DNA from: Methylophaga sp.
GTDB lineage: Bacteria; Pseudomonadota; Gammaproteobacteria; Nitrosococcales; Methylophagaceae
DNA length: 7,571 nt
Direction of reading: 5' to 3'
Assembly: GCA_014762585.1 (NCBI GenBank)
Contig: JABURN010000060.1
Span: 1 to 7,571 of the forward strand
The notes below the pieces were generated by a model. That model did no database searches. It was not told the DNA's origin and worked only from the letters and a program-made list of their open reading frames with translations. This document shows, piece by piece, positions 1 to 5,919 of the stretch. The translations under genes and the position numbers were made by a program. How positions within the stretch are numbered: position 1 is the first letter of the stretch; each line of letters begins with the position of its first letter.

Positions 1-251
1 GTAAATCACTGGCCCGCGAAGTAGGTGCCCGTGGCATTACAGTGAATTCCGTCGCGCCCGGTTTTATTGACACTGATATGACCAGTGGCCTCGCCGAAGC
101 ACATAAAACCGCGCTGCTGGAACAGGTACCGGTTAAACGTCTGGGTGAACCGGAAGAAATCGCCGCGGCGGTGACATTCCTGGCCAGCCCCAGTGCCGCT
201 TACATCACAGGTGAAACTCTGCATGTGAACGGCGGTATGTATATGAGTTAA
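1..251 (+). CDS. fabG: 3-oxoacyl-[acyl-carrier-protein] reductase, C-terminal part (left end cut by window)
   Basis: FabG is the cytosolic NADPH-dependent short-chain dehydrogenase that reduces 3-ketoacyl-ACP in each fatty-acid elongation cycle. Only the last 82 codons are present; the reading frame begins at base 3 and ends at TAA 249-251. The visible part has the SDR segments ITVNSVAPGFIDTDMT (near residues 9-24 of the fragment), QVPVKRLGEPEEIAAAV and the C-terminal ITGETLHVNGGMYM, which closely match FabG from E. coli and Pseudomonas. E. coli FabG (244 aa) also has 82 residues from the matching lysine, so the C-terminus looks full length. The catalytic Tyr-x3-Lys should lie just outside the window, about eight residues before the first full codon. 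acpP follows 141 bp downstream, as in the canonical cluster. The family call is secure from this segment plus context. Confidence 0.96.
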   Translation, partial: KSLAREVGARGITVNSVAPGFIDTDMTSGLAEAHKTALLEQVPVKRLGEPEEIAAAVTFLASPSAAYITGETLHVNGGMYMS

Positions 252-283
252 TCAGCGCTAAGCGTTTGACAGCACTGATTTTT
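250..283 (+). terminator. Terminator-like hairpin at the fabG stop codon
   Basis: Bases 250-259 pair with 271-280 in a 10-position stem with one C/A mismatch (256/274) and an 11-nt loop. The stem runs straight into T281-T283, then GTT. The left arm includes the last two bases of the fabG stop codon. The shape fits a moderate intrinsic terminator or attenuator that lowers read-through from fabG into acpP. The long loop, the mismatch and the short interrupted T-tract make it weaker than a textbook terminator. Confidence 0.42.
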
Positions 284-289
284 GTTAAC

Positions 290-324
290 GAGACAAACGC
301 GTCTGCCGGCGTTTAGCTTGTCTC
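290..324 (+). repeat. Bulged inverted repeat upstream of acpP
   Basis: GAGACAAACGC (290-300) is complementary to bases 309-324 except for a 5-nt bulge in the right arm. This gives 11 base pairs around an 8-nt loop (301-308). No T-tract follows, so it does not look like an intrinsic terminator. It overlaps the -35 region of the candidate acpP promoter, so it could be an operator-like dyad or a second RNA hairpin on fabG read-through transcripts. The pairing is visible; its role is unknown. Confidence 0.4.
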
Positions 325-344
325 CATGGTGCTGGCACTATAAA
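318..344 (+). promoter_or_regulatory. Candidate sigma70 promoter for acpP
   Basis: A good -10 hexamer, TATAAA (339-344), lies upstream of acpP. The nearest -35-like element is TTGTCT (318-323), with a short 15-bp spacer. Transcription would start near 351 and leave a leader of roughly 40 nt. A dedicated acpP promoter is expected because ACP is made in large excess over the flanking enzymes, and E. coli acpP has its own promoter. The poor -35 and short spacer keep the call tentative. Confidence 0.42.
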
Positions 345-377
345 ATGCCTGCACATTGTTTGATGTATTAACCACCA

Positions 378-382
378 AAGGA
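378..382 (+). promoter_or_regulatory. Shine-Dalgarno site of acpP
   Basis: AAGGA (378-382) lies ten bases before the ATG at 393, inside an A-rich, weakly structured stretch. It is one of the clearest ribosome binding sites in the window, as expected for a very highly expressed protein, and it fixes the acpP start. Confidence 0.75.
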
Positions 383-392
383 AACATTAGTT

Positions 393-629
393 ATGAGTGA
401 TATCGAAGCTCGCGTAAGAGAAATCGTTGTTGAGCAGCTGGGCGTGAACGCAGATGAAGTCACTGCTGACGCTTCATTTATCGACGACCTGGGCGCTGAT
501 TCTCTGGACACAGTAGAACTGGTTATGGCGCTGGAAGAAGCATTCGAATGTGAAATCCCAGACGAAGAAGCTGAGAAAATCACCACCGTTAAAGAAGCTG
601 TTGCATATATTAACGCTCACCAGTCTTAA
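393..629 (+). CDS. acpP: Acyl carrier protein
   Basis: ACP is the small acidic cytosolic protein that carries growing acyl chains as thioesters on a 4'-phosphopantetheine arm. The 78-residue product has the usual length and the hallmark [16 protein letters not shown]; Ser37 in the DSL motif is the attachment serine, equivalent to Ser36 of mature E. coli ACP. The following [13 protein letters not shown] segment (helix III region) and the C-terminal AYINAHQS are typical. The protein is rich in Glu and Asp, with few basic residues outside the N-terminus. The ATG at 393 follows a clear SD. It sits between fabG and fabF, but both gaps are long and hold hairpins and candidate promoters, which suggests expression partly independent of its neighbours. 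One small oddity is a cysteine at position 53 (FECEIP), where E. coli has threonine (FDTEIP). Identification is essentially certain. Confidence 0.99.
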   Translation: MSDIEARVREIVVEQLGVNADEVTADASFIDDLGADSLDTVELVMALEEAFECEIPDEEAEKITTVKEAVAYINAHQS

Positions 630-698
630 TATAGCTGACCGCTTGAAGATAGCCGTCTAGTGTGCGCGCACGCTAGGCGGCTATGTTGTGTATAGCTG
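630..698 (+). repeat. 8-bp direct repeats flanking the post-acpP hairpin
   Basis: TATAGCTG occurs at 630-637 and again at 691-698, on either side of a 53-bp segment that contains the 36-bp palindrome at 649-684. Short direct repeats around a palindrome can mark a small non-autonomous insertion with a target duplication. There is no transposon end sequence beyond this, and an 8-mer repeat within about 60 bp can occur by chance, so this is recorded as a visible repeat only. Confidence 0.3.
649..684 (+). terminator. Strong hairpin after acpP (terminator or mRNA-stabilising stem)
   Basis: Bases 649-664 pair without gaps to 669-684: a 16-bp stem with two G-U wobbles (656/677 and 661/672), closed by a CGCG tetraloop (665-668). 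It starts 20 nt after the acpP stop codon, where a terminator is expected. The sequence after it, GTTGTGTATA, is only moderately U-rich, so termination may be partial. A stem this stable would also block 3' exonucleases and protect a short acpP mRNA. In DNA form the arms are a near-perfect palindrome, so a similar hairpin forms on the opposite strand. Confidence 0.6.
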
Positions 699-715
699 TG
701 CTCTATCAAGATAAT
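686..715 (+). promoter_or_regulatory. Candidate sigma70 promoter for fabF
   Basis: GATAAT (710-715) matches five of six positions of the -10 consensus. TTGTGT (686-691), which shares the TTG of the -35 consensus, lies upstream with an 18-bp spacer. The -35 begins two bases after the post-acpP hairpin ends. Transcription would start near 722, leaving a leader of about 108 nt before fabF. Restarting transcription right after a terminator-like stem would make sense, but the -35 is weak. Confidence 0.38.
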
Positions 716-800
716 ATTGCTGCGATTGTAATCGCTGACTCGATGCAATACCGGTTTATCACCAGCTTGGATAGATTGAATTGCGACAATCTTATCTTGA
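706..800 (+). promoter_or_regulatory. fabF leader with two mutually exclusive pairings
   Basis: TCAAGATAA (706-714) is exactly complementary to TTATCTTGA (792-800), and GATTGT (724-729) is complementary to the adjoining ACAATC (786-791). The 15 bases at 786-800 can therefore close a long-range stem. The same right arm can instead form a local hairpin, GATAGATTG (770-778) with CAATC-T-TATC (787-796), which carries a single bulged T. Smaller elements, TATTGC (715-720) with GCAATA (745-750) and an imperfect dyad at 722-735, lie inside the long-range stem. The layout resembles a switching leader, but it matches no riboswitch class I recognise, and no ligand can be named. Confidence 0.33.
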
Positions 801-815
801 GTGAGTATAGGTTTT

Positions 816-821
816 AAGGGG
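816..821 (+). promoter_or_regulatory. Shine-Dalgarno site of fabF
   Basis: AAGGGG (816-821) lies eight bases before the ATG at 830. This is good spacing and complementarity, and it supports the chosen fabF start. Confidence 0.7.
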
Positions 822-829
822 TAATCCTG

Positions 830-2071
830 ATGTCTAAAAGACGTGTTGTGGTGACCGGTCTGGGTGCCGTCACTCCTGTTGGCCTGACAGTTAAAGAAAG
901 CTGGGAAAATATCGTGGCCGGTAAAAGCGGCGTTGAACCACTGACTTTGTTTGATGTGTCGGATTTCAGTGTCCGCTTCGGTGCCAACGTCAAAAACTTT
1001 GATGTCACCACCGTCATTCCCAAGAAAGATGCCAAGAAAATGGATACCTTTATTCATTACGGCATAGCGGCGGCCAAAGAAGCCATTGAAGATTCAGGCC
1101 TGGAAGTCACAGAAGAGAATGCGGAACGTATCGGTGTGGTCATCGGTTCCGGTATCGGTGGTTTGCCTGGTATCGAAGCCGGTTATGACAATTATCTGAG
1201 CGGTGGCCCTCGCAAGATTTCTCCGTTTTTTGTACCCAGCAACATCATTAATATGATCTCCGGTAACCTGTCGATCATGTACGGTATGAAAGGGCCGAAT
1301 ACGGCTATCGTCACCGCCTGTTCGACCGGGACTCATTGTATTTCTGCTGCAGGTCGTATGATTCAGTATGGTGAAGCTGATGTGATGATCGCCGGTGGTG
1401 CTGAAATGGCGACTTCAAAAACGGGTCTGGGTGGTTTTGCTGCGGCCCGCGCCTTATCTACCCGCAATGATGACCCACAAGCAGCCAGCCGCCCATGGGA
1501 TAAAGACCGTGATGGTTTTGTGCTTGGTGATGGTGCCGGTGTGCTGGTATTGGAAGAGTATGAGCATGCGGTCAAACGTGGCGCGACGATTTATGCTGAA
1601 CTCATCGGTTCCGGTATGAGCAGTGATGCTTACCATATGACCATGCCGTCTCAGGGTGGTGAAGGTGCGGCCCGTTGCATGAAAAATGCGATGAAAGATG
1701 CCGGCCTGAATGCAGACGAAATTGATTACATCAATGCGCATGGTACTTCTACGCCGGCGGGTGACGTGGCTGAAACCATGGCTATCAAGCAGGCGTTGGG
1801 TGATGCCGCTGCCAAAACGGCAGTCAGCTCAACCAAATCCATGATCGGGCACTTGCTGGGTGCTGCAGGCGGTGTTGAAGCAGTCTTCAGCGTACTGTCT
1901 ATCCGTGATCAGGTGGCACCACCCACCATCAATCTGGATAATCCGGACGAAGGCTGTGATCTGGACTATGTTCCGCACACAGCGAGACAAATGCCGATCA
2001 ATGTCGCCATGTCGAACTCATTTGGTTTCGGTGGCACCAACGGTACCGTTATCTTCAAAAAACTGAACTGA
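830..2071 (+). CDS. fabF: 3-oxoacyl-[acyl-carrier-protein] synthase II (KAS II)
   Basis: FabF condenses malonyl-ACP with acyl-ACP in the cytosol to extend fatty acids. In bacteria of this group it also elongates C16:1 to C18:1, which matters for membrane fluidity. The 413-residue product is the same length as E. coli FabF and has the thiolase-fold motifs in order: N-terminal [15 protein letters not shown], the nucleophile Cys164 in TACSTGTH, His304 in [11 protein letters not shown], Lys336 and His341 in [16 protein letters not shown], and the C-terminal [11 protein letters not shown] with gatekeeper Phe400. The Cys-His-His triad is the FabB/FabF type, not the Cys-His-Asn of FabH. Its place right after acpP and the length favour FabF over FabB. 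The ATG at 830 has a good SD. It begins a dense run of genes, with pabC only 17 nt away. Confidence 0.98.
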   Translation: MSKRRVVVTGLGAVTPVGLTVKESWENIVAGKSGVEPLTLFDVSDFSVRFGANVKNFDVTTVIPKKDAKKMDTFIHYGIAAAKEAIEDSGLEVTEENAERIGVVIGSGIGGLPGIEAGYDNYLSGGPRKISPFFVPSNIINMISGNLSIMYGMKGPNTAIVTACSTGTHCISAAGRMIQYGEADVMIAGGAEMATSKTGLGGFAAARALSTRNDDPQAASRPWDKDRDGFVLGDGAGVLVLEEYEHAVKRGATIYAELIGSGMSSDAYHMTMPSQGGEGAARCMKNAMKDAGLNADEIDYINAHGTSTPAGDVAETMAIKQALGDAAAKTAVSSTKSMIGHLLGAAGGVEAVFSVLSIRDQVAPPTINLDNPDEGCDLDYVPHTARQMPINVAMSNSFGFGGTNGTVIFKKLN

Positions 2072-2088
2072 CCCCTGAGTAGCGTTCA

Positions 2089-2907
2089 GTGATTCTGATA
2101 AACGGCCAACCCGATAACAGAATCCCTGTGACAGACCGTGGCCTGCAATATGGCGACGGTCTGTTTGAGACGCTGGCTTTTCGTCACGGTAAGCTGGAGT
2201 ACCTAAACGCTCATTTGCAGCGCCTGATGCGAGGTTGTGAACGCCTGGGTATCGGCTTTGCCGACAGAGACAAGCTTGAGGTCGAACTGGCCACAGTCTG
2301 TGCCCAGACTGCCGAAGATAGCGTGATTAAAATCATGATCACCCGCGGCAGCGGTGGCCGTGGTTACAAAGCGCCAAAGGAAGCTGAGCCGCTTCGTATC
2401 ATTTCCTCTCACCCCATGCCTGATTACCCTGAAAGCTGTCAGCAGGGCATCACTGTCCGACTGTGCCAGCATCGCCTGGGAATTAACCCCGGACTGGCCG
2501 GGATTAAACATCTTAACCGTCTTGAGCAGGTGCTGGCTCGCAGCGAGTGGGAGGATGACAACATCCGTGAAGGCCTGATGCTGGATATCAACAACAGGCT
2601 GGTTGAAGGTACGATGACTAACCTGTTTATGGTTCACAACGGACAGTTAATAACGCCTGCTATCGATGAAAACGGCATTGAAGGTGTTATGCGCGCCGAA
2701 GTCATCAAGCTGGCTGGCAGGCTTGATATCCCCGTTAAAGAAACAGCCCTGACCCTCACAGATCTAAAACAGGCGGATGAAATCTTTCTGACTAACAGCA
2801 TTATTGAAATCTGGCCAGTGACACATGTTTTGGACACTGACCTGCACTGGCCTCACGGCACGCTGACTCGTCGTTTACAATCCGAGCTGAGACAAGCCGA
2901 ACGTTAA
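2089..2907 (+). CDS. pabC: Aminodeoxychorismate lyase (GTG start)
   Basis: PabC is a cytosolic PLP enzyme of fold type IV that splits 4-amino-4-deoxychorismate into p-aminobenzoate and pyruvate, the last pABA step for folate. The 272 residues show the family pattern: N-terminal ILINGQ, DRGLQYGDGLFET (16-28), ITRGSGGRGY (84-93), and LAGIKHLNRLEQVLARS. Lys140 in this last motif is the PLP lysine, at the same residue number as in E. coli PabC. VEGTMTNLF (172-180) carries the conserved Glu173. The start is the GTG at 2089: an in-frame TAG lies at 2080-2082 and the protein aligns with E. coli PabC from residue 1. The SD is weak (GAG near 2076), so translation may depend on ribosomes ending at fabF. 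Related D-amino-acid and branched-chain aminotransferases share this fold, but the GIKHLNRLEQVL block and the position before mltG point to PabC. Confidence 0.94.
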   Translation: MILINGQPDNRIPVTDRGLQYGDGLFETLAFRHGKLEYLNAHLQRLMRGCERLGIGFADRDKLEVELATVCAQTAEDSVIKIMITRGSGGRGYKAPKEAEPLRIISSHPMPDYPESCQQGITVRLCQHRLGINPGLAGIKHLNRLEQVLARSEWEDDNIREGLMLDINNRLVEGTMTNLFMVHNGQLITPAIDENGIEGVMRAEVIKLAGRLDIPVKETALTLTDLKQADEIFLTNSIIEIWPVTHVLDTDLHWPHGTLTRRLQSELRQAER

Positions 2908-2908
2908 T

Positions 2909-3916
2909 ATGAAAAAGACCCTGTTATTCAAGGTGTTGTTACCTGCAGCTGTTGTGGCTGCTGTCTGCACTTATTTTGTACTCCAGTATCAGCGTTTTCT
3001 CAATGAACCATTGGCGCTTGATAATGATATGAGCTACATCGTTGAACCCGGCACTAACCTGAAAAAAATCAGTGAAGATTTGAAACAACTGGGGCTGACG
3101 GATTTACCTCCAGTCTATTTGCAGATCTATGGCCGCCTGACCAATCAGGCACATAAAATCAAAGCCGGTGAGTATCAGATTGAGGCCGAAACCACGCTAC
3201 CCGGGCTTCTCGATAAGTTGGTCTCCGGCAAAGTTGTGATGAATGCCTTTACTATCATTGAAGGCATGACCGCACGCGAGATGATTACGTCACTGCACGC
3301 GCATCCCAAGATTGTTAAGACGCTGGATACCGATAGTCTGGATAAAGTGATGGCAGAACTGGGCGCCCCGGAGAAAAATGGTGAAGGTTGGTTCCTGCCG
3401 GAAACTTATCATTTCCCCACAGGTACCACTGATATCGCCTTCCTTCGTCGTGCCTACCAGCAAATGCAGGAGAGCCTGGATCAGGCCTGGCAGAATCGTG
3501 CTGAAGACCTGCCCTATGACACACCCTATGAAGCGTTGATTATGGCGTCAATTATCGAGAAAGAAACCGGTATTGCTGAGGAAAGGCCGCAAATTGCCGG
3601 TGTTTTTGTACGTCGTTTGCAGAAAGGTATGCGGTTGCAAACCGACCCGACCGTGATTTATGGTCTGGGAGACAAATTTGATGGTAATCTGCGAAGAAAA
3701 GATTTACGCAGTGACACGCCCTATAACACCTACACGCGTGGTGGACTGCCGCCATCACCGATCTGTCTGCCCAGTGTCGAGTCGATCAGGGCGGCATTGA
3801 ATCCAGCGGATGGGGATAGTCTTTATTTTGTCGCTACGGGGGAAGATGGGCGGCATAAATTCTCTGCCACATTAAAAGAACATAACAACGCAGTCAGACG
3901 TTACCAACTCAAATAA
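2909..3916 (+). CDS. mltG: Endolytic murein transglycosylase MltG (YceG family)
   Basis: MltG is an inner-membrane lytic transglycosylase that cuts nascent glycan strands and is thought to act as a terminator of chain growth. The 335-residue product starts with MKK and one hydrophobic segment (about 5-26), a single-pass anchor leaving the rest in the periplasm. A LysM-like region follows (about 41-105; YIVEPGTNLKKISEDL and HKIKAGEYQI). The catalytic YceG domain has WFLPETYHFP (161-170), ASIIEKET with catalytic Glu217 (E. coli Glu218), FVRRLQKGMRLQTDPTVIYG, and TPYNTYTRGGLPPSPI. The C-terminal YFVATGEDGRHKFSATLKEHNNAV is also typical. The start is one base after the pabC stop, with no obvious SD, suggesting translational coupling. 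The segment PPSPICLPSVESI differs a little from the common PPTPIALPG form. Length and motifs indicate an intact gene. Confidence 0.96.
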   Translation: MKKTLLFKVLLPAAVVAAVCTYFVLQYQRFLNEPLALDNDMSYIVEPGTNLKKISEDLKQLGLTDLPPVYLQIYGRLTNQAHKIKAGEYQIEAETTLPGLLDKLVSGKVVMNAFTIIEGMTAREMITSLHAHPKIVKTLDTDSLDKVMAELGAPEKNGEGWFLPETYHFPTGTTDIAFLRRAYQQMQESLDQAWQNRAEDLPYDTPYEALIMASIIEKETGIAEERPQIAGVFVRRLQKGMRLQTDPTVIYGLGDKFDGNLRRKDLRSDTPYNTYTRGGLPPSPICLPSVESIRAALNPADGDSLYFVATGEDGRHKFSATLKEHNNAVRRYQLK

Positions 3917-3918
3917 AT

Positions 3919-4545
3919 ATGAACGGCAAATTCATCAGTATTGAAGGCATCGAGGGCGCGGGAAAATCTACCCAGTTAAGCTTTATCCGTGACTTTCTGG
4001 AAACTCGCGGTAAGCGAGTCGTTGTCAGCCGTGAGCCTGGTGGCACTGAACTCGGAGAACAGATCCGCGAGTTGCTGCTGGCTCCGCGTGAAGACGGCAT
4101 GAGCGAGGATGCCGAGTTACTTTTGATGTTTGCCGCCCGGGCAGAGCATATTCACCAGGTGATTAAACCTGCCCTGGAAAGAGGCGACTGGGTACTGTGT
4201 GATCGTTTTGTCGATGCCACCTTTGCTTATCAGGGCGGCGGCCGTGGTATCGACCGGAATCGCATTGAGACTATCTCTGACTGGACCCTCAAAGGCCTCG
4301 AGACTGACCTTACGCTGCTGTTCGACTTGCCTGTCGCAGTGGGTCAGTCTCGAGTGATCAAGAGACAGCAGGAGAAAGACCGTTTTGAGCAGGAAAAGGC
4401 GGCTTTTTTTGAAAAAATCCGTGACTGTTACCTGCAACGGGCTGAAGCGGAGCCTCAGCGGATCAAATGCATTGATGCCAGCCGGGATATTGAAGCCATC
4501 CAGTCCCAGCTTTCCGAGATTCTGACCGAGTTGTTGTCAACATGA
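3919..4545 (+). CDS. tmk: Thymidylate kinase
   Basis: Tmk phosphorylates dTMP to dTDP with ATP in the cytosol, an essential step for dTTP. The 208-residue product is the normal length. Visible motifs are the P-loop GIEGAGKST (10-18), SREPGGT (37-43, dTMP-binding region), CDRFVDATFAYQGGGRG (94-110, with the DR pair and the YQG substrate loop), and a lid region RQQEKDRFEQE carrying several basic residues before FFEKIRDCYL. The P-loop with Ala-Gly-Lys and basic residues in the lid resemble the E. coli-type enzyme (GLEGAGKTT). The start lies two bases after the mltG stop with no SD, and the last four bases overlap holB (ATGA), so tmk and holB are probably translated together. This tmk-holB pair is widespread in gammaproteobacteria. 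Confidence 0.97.
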   Translation: MNGKFISIEGIEGAGKSTQLSFIRDFLETRGKRVVVSREPGGTELGEQIRELLLAPREDGMSEDAELLLMFAARAEHIHQVIKPALERGDWVLCDRFVDATFAYQGGGRGIDRNRIETISDWTLKGLETDLTLLFDLPVAVGQSRVIKRQQEKDRFEQEKAAFFEKIRDCYLQRAEAEPQRIKCIDASRDIEAIQSQLSEILTELLST

Positions 4546-5525
4546 CAGAACAGCCCGATTTCAGCTGGCATCATCAACCCTGGCAACAGCTGCAGACCAT
4601 GCAGCAGCAGGGCAGAATGCCACATGCTTTACTGATTTCTGGTATTGCGGGTGTTGGCAAAAGGGCTTTTGCTGACAAATTGATCGCCAGCCTGCTTTGT
4701 GAACAACCGGACACTGCCTTTAATGCCTGTGGCAACTGTCACAGTTGTCAGTTACTCGCGGCAGGCTCGCACCCAGATCATAAAGAAGTCAGCCCCGAAG
4801 AAGCCGGCAAACAGATCAAGGTGGATCAAATCCGTGATTTGAAACAAAGCCAGACACTGATGCCGAAGGTCTCCAAAGGTAAAACGGTACTCATTACCGC
4901 GGCGGACCAGATGAATATTTCTGCCTTTAACAGTTTGCTCAAATTACTGGAAGAGCCTCAGCCGGAATCGGTATTGATTCTGCTATCTGAAAACAGTCAG
5001 CAATTACCGATAACCATAAAAAGTCGCTGTCAGACACTGGTCATTCCGACACCAGATACTGAGGAGGCTCTGGCCTGGCTGCAGCACACTGATATGCAGT
5101 TTTCGCCGGAAGAGTGGCAGTCCCTGTTAAAACTCAGCCAGGGCGCGCCTCTGGCTGCGATGGCCCTGGGCGAAGCGGGCTTAAAGCAAAGTCGTCAGGT
5201 GACTCAGGATATTGCCCTGTTGATGCAGGCCAAAGCCAACCCGGTACAAATGGCAGCAGACTGGCAGCAATTTGATTTGAAATCAGTGCTGTATCAAATC
5301 CAGCATATGATGCAGATTAAAATAAGCAGCCTGCTGTTGGGGGACGCCAGAGTATCTGATGTGATCCTTCGCCAGTACTGGGCTATCATGGATTGCATCA
5401 GCGACACAATAAAGTTAATATCGTCTCAAAATAATCTGAACAAGATATTGTTAATAGAGGATTTTATGGTCACGGTCATGCAACACGCTGACCAGATCCA
5501 TCAGCTCAAGGAAACCCACAGGTAA
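4542..5525 (+). CDS. holB: DNA polymerase III delta' subunit (clamp loader)
   Basis: Delta' is the rigid stator of the clamp loader that places the beta clamp on primed DNA. The 327-residue product has an AAA+ layout: HALLISGIAGVGKRAFADKL (28-47), a zinc module with Cys53, Cys63, Cys66 and Cys69 (CGNCHSCQ, then GSHPDH), QIKVDQIRDL (91-100), the degenerate Walker B region VLITAADQMN (116-125), NSLLKLLEEPQPES (130-143), and the SRCQ arginine-finger motif at 161-164. E. coli delta' has the same cysteines and SRC motif. The P-loop here keeps GxxGxGK but has Arg41 where a Ser or Thr is needed, and the Walker B lacks DE, so ATP hydrolysis is unlikely, as expected for delta'. The C-terminal part is divergent, normal for this subunit. 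Its start overlaps the tmk stop by 4 nt; pilZ starts five bases after its end. Confidence 0.95.
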   Translation: MTEQPDFSWHHQPWQQLQTMQQQGRMPHALLISGIAGVGKRAFADKLIASLLCEQPDTAFNACGNCHSCQLLAAGSHPDHKEVSPEEAGKQIKVDQIRDLKQSQTLMPKVSKGKTVLITAADQMNISAFNSLLKLLEEPQPESVLILLSENSQQLPITIKSRCQTLVIPTPDTEEALAWLQHTDMQFSPEEWQSLLKLSQGAPLAAMALGEAGLKQSRQVTQDIALLMQAKANPVQMAADWQQFDLKSVLYQIQHMMQIKISSLLLGDARVSDVILRQYWAIMDCISDTIKLISSQNNLNKILLIEDFMVTVMQHADQIHQLKETHR

Positions 5526-5530
5526 CAGCT

Positions 5531-5884
5531 ATGGCAATGAATCCACGCAAGGGCATTCTGTCACTGAAAATCACTGATCAGAACATGCTCTATCATTCAT
5601 ACATGCCGTTTCTGAAAAATGGCGGCCTGTTTATACCGACCAACAAGAGCTATCAGATCGGTGAAGAAGTCTTTATCCTGTTGACGTTGATGGATGAGGC
5701 TGAAAAGCTGCCTGTGGCCGGCAACATTGTCTGGATTACGCCCCGCGGTGCTCAGGGCAACCAGGCGGCCGGTATCGGTGTCCATTTTAGTGATATCGAC
5801 GGTGGCGCCTCTCTGGTTCGCGGTAAAATCGAAAATTATCTGGTGGACAAACTGAAGTCAGACAAAGCCACCTACACCATGTAA
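5531..5884 (+). CDS. pilZ: Type IV pilus PilZ protein (c-di-GMP-independent type)
   Basis: This 117-residue protein strongly resembles Pseudomonas aeruginosa PilZ (PA2960), needed for type IV pilus assembly through contacts with the ATPase PilB and the regulator FimX. Shared blocks are GILSLKITDQNMLYHSYMPFLKNGGLFIPT (8-37), GEEVFILLTLMDEAEKLPVAGNIVWITP (44-71), and GAQGNQAAGIGVHF (73-86). The tail ends ATYTM, close to the Pseudomonas ending THTM. The c-di-GMP motifs RxxxR and (D/N)xSxxG are absent, as in the founding PilZ, so it is expected to work through protein contacts and not bind the nucleotide. The ATG at 5531 has AGG eight bases upstream; a second in-frame ATG at 5537 is less well spaced. 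The position between holB and tatD is the usual one in pilus-bearing gammaproteobacteria, so pil genes are predicted elsewhere in this genome. Confidence 0.95.
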   Translation: MAMNPRKGILSLKITDQNMLYHSYMPFLKNGGLFIPTNKSYQIGEEVFILLTLMDEAEKLPVAGNIVWITPRGAQGNQAAGIGVHFSDIDGGASLVRGKIENYLVDKLKSDKATYTM

Positions 5885-5897
5885 CGCGCTGCGTTAC
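5881..5897 (+). repeat. Hairpin across the pilZ stop codon
   Basis: GTAACGC (5881-5887) and GCGTTAC (5891-5897) form a perfect 7-bp stem with a 3-nt loop. The pilZ stop codon TAA (5882-5884) lies in the left arm. An AT-rich stretch follows, but its T-run (5915-5919) is about 17 nt away, so this is a poor intrinsic terminator. It may modulate coupling between pilZ and tatD or be incidental. Confidence 0.35.
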
Positions 5898-5919
5898 TCA
5901 GCAAATATTTAAAATTTTT

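Noticed and set aside
266..271. Perfect -35 hexamer TTGACA just after fabG
   Set aside because: No acceptable -10 lies 16-18 bp downstream (289-294 is CGAGAC), and the hexamer falls in the loop of the terminator-like hairpin.
333..348. Sigma54-like element (TGGCAC followed by GC) upstream of acpP
   Set aside because: The GC at 347-348 is one base off the required -24/-12 spacing and TTGC is absent.
756..766. DnaA-box-like TTATCACCA upstream of fabF
   Set aside because: It differs from TTATCCACA at two positions, stands alone, and there is no other sign of an origin.
626..1057. 143-codon minus-strand ORF across the acpP-fabF gap and the fabF start
   Set aside because: It lies antisense to conserved fabF codons, has no recognisable domain or SD support, and looks like a shadow frame.
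5894..5919. AT-rich stretch before tatD as a promoter
   Set aside because: No -35/-10 pair with usable spacing leaves room for a leader before the ATG at 5920.
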